The notes beneath the pieces were generated by a model, which saw nothing but the letters and a program-made list of their open reading frames with translations, did not search any database and had not been told where the DNA came from. A stretch of 64,000 nt of DNA from CAVZCK01 sp963798805 (lineage in GTDB: Bacteria > Pseudomonadota > Alphaproteobacteria > Rhizobiales > Rhodomicrobiaceae). The position numbers and the translations under genes are program-made. Positions 61,160 through 64,000 of this stretch are shown piece after piece. Every line of letters begins with the position of its first letter. The stretch's first letter is position 1. The stretch covers positions 1,364,001 through 1,428,000 of the forward strand of contig CAWCVC010000010.1 in NCBI GenBank assembly GCA_963798805.1. Reading direction: 5' to 3'.

Positions 61160-62399
61160 GAAGGCGGCCCGGCCCCGGGCGCAACTGAGCGTCGCCAAGG
61201 CAGACTGGTTCCGGCAGAAAGGCGTGAGAGCCGTTTTCGCCGCGCTCAGCCGCGACGGCCATGAAGCCCGGATCGTCGGGGGCGCCCTGCGCAACGCATT
61301 GATGGGGCTGCCGATTCATGAAATCGATTTCGCCGTCACCGCGCCGCCGGAGGAGGTGATTCGCCTCGCCGGGCAGGCAAAGCTGAAAGCCGTGCCGACG
61401 GGGATCGATCACGGCACGATTACCGTCATCGTTGACGGGGCGCCTTTCGAGGTGACGACACTGCGCCAGGACGTCGAGACCCACGGGCGCCACGCGACCG
61501 TTGCCTTCACCAGGGATTGGGCGGCTGACGCCGCTCGGCGCGATTTTACCATGAACGCGCTCTATGCGGGCGCCGACGGGCGCATCCACGACCCGCTTGG
61601 CGGTCTGCCCGACCTGCGGGCGAGGCGCGTGCGTTTCATCGGCTCGGCCCGCGAACGCATCCGCGAGGACTATCTCCGCATTCTGCGATTCTTCCGCTTT
61701 ACCGCGGCCTATAACGAGGGGCCGCCGGATGCGGACGGCCTTGCTGCCTGCATCGAGGAACGTGGCGGTCTGGCGCGGCTGTCGGCCGAGCGGGTTCATG
61801 CCGAGCTGATGCGCATCCTGGTGACGCGCCGCCCATTGCTCGCGCTGGAGCCAATGGCCGAAACCGGCATCCTGATCGCCATCCTCGGCGGCGTCGTCCG
61901 CCTGGCGCATTTCGAGCGGCTCGCCATGCTGGAGGCACAGATCGAGATCGAAGCGGCGCCGCCCCGGCGGCTTGGCGCGCTCGCGGTGATGATCGAGGAA
62001 GACGCCGCACGACTGGCAAAGCGGCTGCGTCTCTCTAAGGCGGAAACCGTCCGGCTGGAGGCGATCGCCGCGCTGGAGCCGGTACTGCAGCCGGCGCGAT
62101 CCGAGCGGAGGGCGCGCGCCGCGCTCTATCGGATCGGCGAACGCGCCTATCGCGACCGTGTGCTGATCGCCTGGGCACGGGCCGGGGGCGACCCGGCCAA
62201 CAGGGGCTGGCGCCAGCTTTATGAATTGCCGGACCGCTGGACGCCGCCGGTCTTTCCGCTCAAAGGGCAGGACCTGATCGCGAGCGGGCTGAAGGCAGGC
62301 CCGAATGTCGGCCGCAGGCTCCGCGCGCTCGAAGCGAAATGGATCGCTTCGGATTTTGCCCTGAGCCGAGATGATATGTTGGCCAGCTTAGCTGGCTAA
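61149..62399 (+). CDS. cca: CCA tRNA nucleotidyltransferase
   Basis: A 416-residue class II nucleotidyltransferase that adds or repairs the CCA end of tRNAs. Motifs are GGALRNALMGLPIHEID (44-60), PTGIDHGTITVIVDG, FEVTTLRQDVETHGRHATV, RRDFTMNALYA and the ERIREDYLRILRFFRF region of the neck. The catalytic first acidic position is Glu58 rather than the usual Asp in DxD (Asp60 follows). This is a conservative change, and the enzyme is probably still active. ATG 61149 overlaps the preceding small gene by 11 bases. Its end overlaps the convergent proC by 12 bases. Confidence 0.93.
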   Translation: MPTKKAARPRAQLSVAKADWFRQKGVRAVFAALSRDGHEARIVGGALRNALMGLPIHEIDFAVTAPPEEVIRLAGQAKLKAVPTGIDHGTITVIVDGAPFEVTTLRQDVETHGRHATVAFTRDWAADAARRDFTMNALYAGADGRIHDPLGGLPDLRARRVRFIGSARERIREDYLRILRFFRFTAAYNEGPPDADGLAACIEERGGLARLSAERVHAELMRILVTRRPLLALEPMAETGILIAILGGVVRLAHFERLAMLEAQIEIEAAPPRRLGALAVMIEEDAARLAKRLRLSKAETVRLEAIAALEPVLQPARSERRARAALYRIGERAYRDRVLIAWARAGGDPANRGWRQLYELPDRWTPPVFPLKGQDLIASGLKAGPNVGRRLRALEAKWIASDFALSRDDMLASLAG

Positions 62400-63224
62400 T
62401 TCGCGCGAGCGCTTTGCCGCCGCCGCGACGGCATCGCGAAGCAGATCACGCATCGGTGCGGCGCTATCAGAGCCTTCGCCCATCAGAATGCGAAGCGCTG
62501 CCGCCGTCGTCCCACCGGGCGAGGTGACATTGCGCCTCAGCTCGGCCGGATCGAGGTTCGATTGCCGAAGCAGCTCACCGGCGCCGGAGACGGTGGCGCT
62601 AGCAAGCTTTGCCGCAAGCTCGGCCGGCAGCCCCGCTGCCTCTGCCGCCTCGGTCAGGCATTCCGCCAGCAGAAACACATAGGCCGGACCGGAGCCGGAA
62701 ACCGCGGTCACAGCGTCCATCAGCGCTTCGTCATCGATCCAGACCGTTTCCCCCGCCGCCGCCATCAACCTGTCGCAGAGCTGCGCCTGCACCGGGCGTA
62801 CCAGCCGATTGGCGCAGAGCACCGAGATCCCGCGGCCAATAGCAGCCGGCGTGTTCGGCATGGCGCGGACAATCGCCACGCCTTCCGGGAAGTGCCGCGC
62901 CAGGCTGGCGATGGTGCGCCCCGCCGCGATCGAGAGGACGACCGTATCCGGACCGGCCAGCGGCGCTACGGGCGGAAGCACCTCGTCCATGACCTGCGGC
63001 TTTACAGCCAGAACGATCACTGCCGGCGGCGCAGACATCGCCGGCGACGTCCCGACCGTGACGCCCGACGCCGAAATCAGCTCCGCCACGTCGGACCGCG
63101 GTGAGGGTTCCTGAACGAAAATGCCGCTTGCTGCAATGCCCTGGGCGAGCCAGCCTTTCAGCAGCGCCCCGCCCATCCGGCCAGCGCCGACAAGTAAAAT
63201 CGCTCCCCCATCAACACCGTTCAT
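62388..63224 (-). CDS. proC: pyrroline-5-carboxylate reductase
   Basis: A 278-residue NAD(P)H-dependent reductase for the last step of proline synthesis. The Rossmann loop is LLVGAGRMGGALLKGWL and nucleotide binding continues with VILAVKPQVMDEVL. The catalytic and dimer domain is VSGSGPAYVFLLAECLTEAAEAAGL, with a C-terminal VTSPGGTTAAALRIL. All motifs are complete. ATG 63224 overlaps the YbjN-domain gene stop by four bases, so the two are coupled; the longer frame to 63356 is rejected. Confidence 0.93.
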   Translation of the reverse strand: MNGVDGGAILLVGAGRMGGALLKGWLAQGIAASGIFVQEPSPRSDVAELISASGVTVGTSPAMSAPPAVIVLAVKPQVMDEVLPPVAPLAGPDTVVLSIAAGRTIASLARHFPEGVAIVRAMPNTPAAIGRGISVLCANRLVRPVQAQLCDRLMAAAGETVWIDDEALMDAVTAVSGSGPAYVFLLAECLTEAAEAAGLPAELAAKLASATVSGAGELLRQSNLDPAELRRNVTSPGGTTAAALRILMGEGSDSAAPMRDLLRDAVAAAAKRSRELAS

Positions 63225-63718
63225 GCCTGTCCTTCGGTCTCGAACAGGGCGGTGGCGATGGCGTCCTCGGCCCGCTTGCCCGCCCAGACCACATATTGAA
63301 ACGCCTGATAATAGCGCTCGCACGATTCCAGCGCAGCCTGGATTAGCGCCTCGCACTGGTTCGGCGTCGGATCGGCCCCGTGAAGCATTAGGCTATGGCG
63401 ATAGAGCAGAACGCCTTCATGCGCCCAAAGATCGAAATGGCCGATCCAGAGCTGCTCATTGATCTGCGCAAGAAGACGGTAGACCTCGGCGGCGCGGGGA
63501 TAATGCACTTTCAGATCGAAGGCGCAGGCGATATGCAGCAATTCCAGGTCTTCCCGCCAATTCAGGGAAAGGTGATAGTCGCTCCAGGTCCCTGCGATCA
63601 CCAGCGTCAGCTCGTCCTCCGTCGCACGCTCGAATGGCCAGTCATTGATCGAGGCAATATGTTCCGTAAGATCGATCGGATTGGTCAGTCGCATGAAGTC
63701 CGGTAGAGCAGTTGCCAT
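63221..63718 (-). CDS. YbjN domain-containing protein
   Basis: A 165-residue protein of the YbjN (type III secretion chaperone-like) fold. Blocks are LTEHIASINDWPFERATEDEL, the strand LVIAGTWSDYHLSLNW, LLAQINEQLWIGHFDLWAHEG, and a C-terminal helix YQAFQYVVWAGKRAEDAI. In alphaproteobacteria it is routinely the gene before proC. The start ATG 63718 begins the conserved part; the in-frame extension to 63832 is unlikely. A function is not established. Confidence 0.87.
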   Translation of the reverse strand: MATALPDFMRLTNPIDLTEHIASINDWPFERATEDELTLVIAGTWSDYHLSLNWREDLELLHIACAFDLKVHYPRAAEVYRLLAQINEQLWIGHFDLWAHEGVLLYRHSLMLHGADPTPNQCEALIQAALESCERYYQAFQYVVWAGKRAEDAIATALFETEGQA

Positions 63719-63880
63719 TCCTTGACCTTCGCCTTGCGTGGTGGTCCTACTCCGATGTGGATAAAAGGAATCGATGCGCGGCGCGCTGATCACCCCTCCA
63801 TACCCGACTACAAGCGCGTAACTGCGTCGCACCCGCTCCGCAAGCCGGGTGCGATCTTCTCCACGGGGAAATGCTCGCGC

Positions 63881-64000
63881 CTAGTGGTTCGAATCCAACG
63901 ATTCGAACCACTAGGCTTTTTGCCGATGGATCAAATTTTCATGACATTTGGCGTCCTTACCTCAATCCCGACACGCGGCGCGAGGCCTCCAATGTCATGT
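63881..64000 (+). repeat. double-hairpin repeat, copy C (cut by the window edge)
   Basis: Begins CTAGTGGTTCGAA (63881) with its closing arm TTCGAACCACTAG (63902-63914), then GATGGATCAAATTTTCATGA and a final partial arm. It matches copies A and B up to the edge. The missing right terminus should be about 13 bp beyond the window. The 160 bp between it and the YbjN gene start contain no feature I can support. Confidence 0.88.

Overview
The window is high-GC, gene-dense chromosomal DNA of an alphaproteobacterium, most likely of the order Hyphomicrobiales (Rhizobiales). The evidence is the gene content: a 180-kDa type NAD-glutamate dehydrogenase, an arginyl/leucyl-transferase of the Bpt type, a YcjX/YcjF-like pair, an LdtR-like regulator next to its L,D-transpeptidase, a MoxR-DUF58-BatA/DUF4159 operon, and palindromic intergenic repeats of the kind common in this order. 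A PQQ locus and a mesaconyl-CoA hydratase-like gene would fit a methylotrophic or phototrophic relative. I cannot name the genus.

Layout. 1-9.2 kb: YcjX/YcjF-like pair, a small L,D-transpeptidase, a translationally coupled trio (LpxH-like phosphoesterase, GT4 glycosyltransferase, Thr/Ser dehydratase), a CheZ-like conserved protein, an MFS transporter and a dipeptide epimerase. 9.2-13.3 kb: a complete Mla-type lipid transport operon (STAS-permease, ATPase, MCE protein, lipoprotein) followed by a CDGSH protein. 13.5-21.6 kb: glutamate dehydrogenase, an UMF1-type MFS transporter and an acyl-CoA ligase. 21.8-25.7 kb, minus strand: FNT channel, pqqC, pqqB, a 30-residue pqqA, and an LrgA/LrgB pair. 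26-40.4 kb: DUF4139 protein, mesaconyl-CoA hydratase, GH25 lysozyme, ldtP/ldtR, two valine-catabolism genes, an extensin-like protein, hemB, ilvA and bpt.

40.7-48 kb: a membrane histidine kinase, then an accessory stretch. It holds a complete IS1634-type element with 28-bp inverted repeats and a 6-bp target duplication, a small membrane protein, an AT-rich gap, an unrecognised 510-residue protein and a stand-alone radical SAM protein. This is the least explained part of the window.

48-64 kb: MFS transporter plus a 45-residue membrane protein, phosphoesterase, two Nudix hydrolases, glutathionyl-hydroquinone reductase-like GST, acetyltransferase, the MoxR/DUF58/BatA-DUF4159/membrane-protein operon (its BatA-DUF4159 gene broken by a one-base frameshift), CCA-adding enzyme, proC and a YbjN-domain gene.

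The most distinctive non-coding signal is a roughly 130-bp double-hairpin repeat bounded by CTAGTGG/CCACTAG. There are three copies: 29122-29248, 42260-42391, and 63881 to the window end. Two copies supply the TAG stop codon of the adjacent gene, and a third gene (28254-28883) takes its stop from a different palindromic repeat. The IS element sits in the terminal ACTAGC of one copy. Much of the window is cell-envelope related (lipid transport, peptidoglycan transpeptidases, lysozyme, LrgAB, MoxR/BatA).
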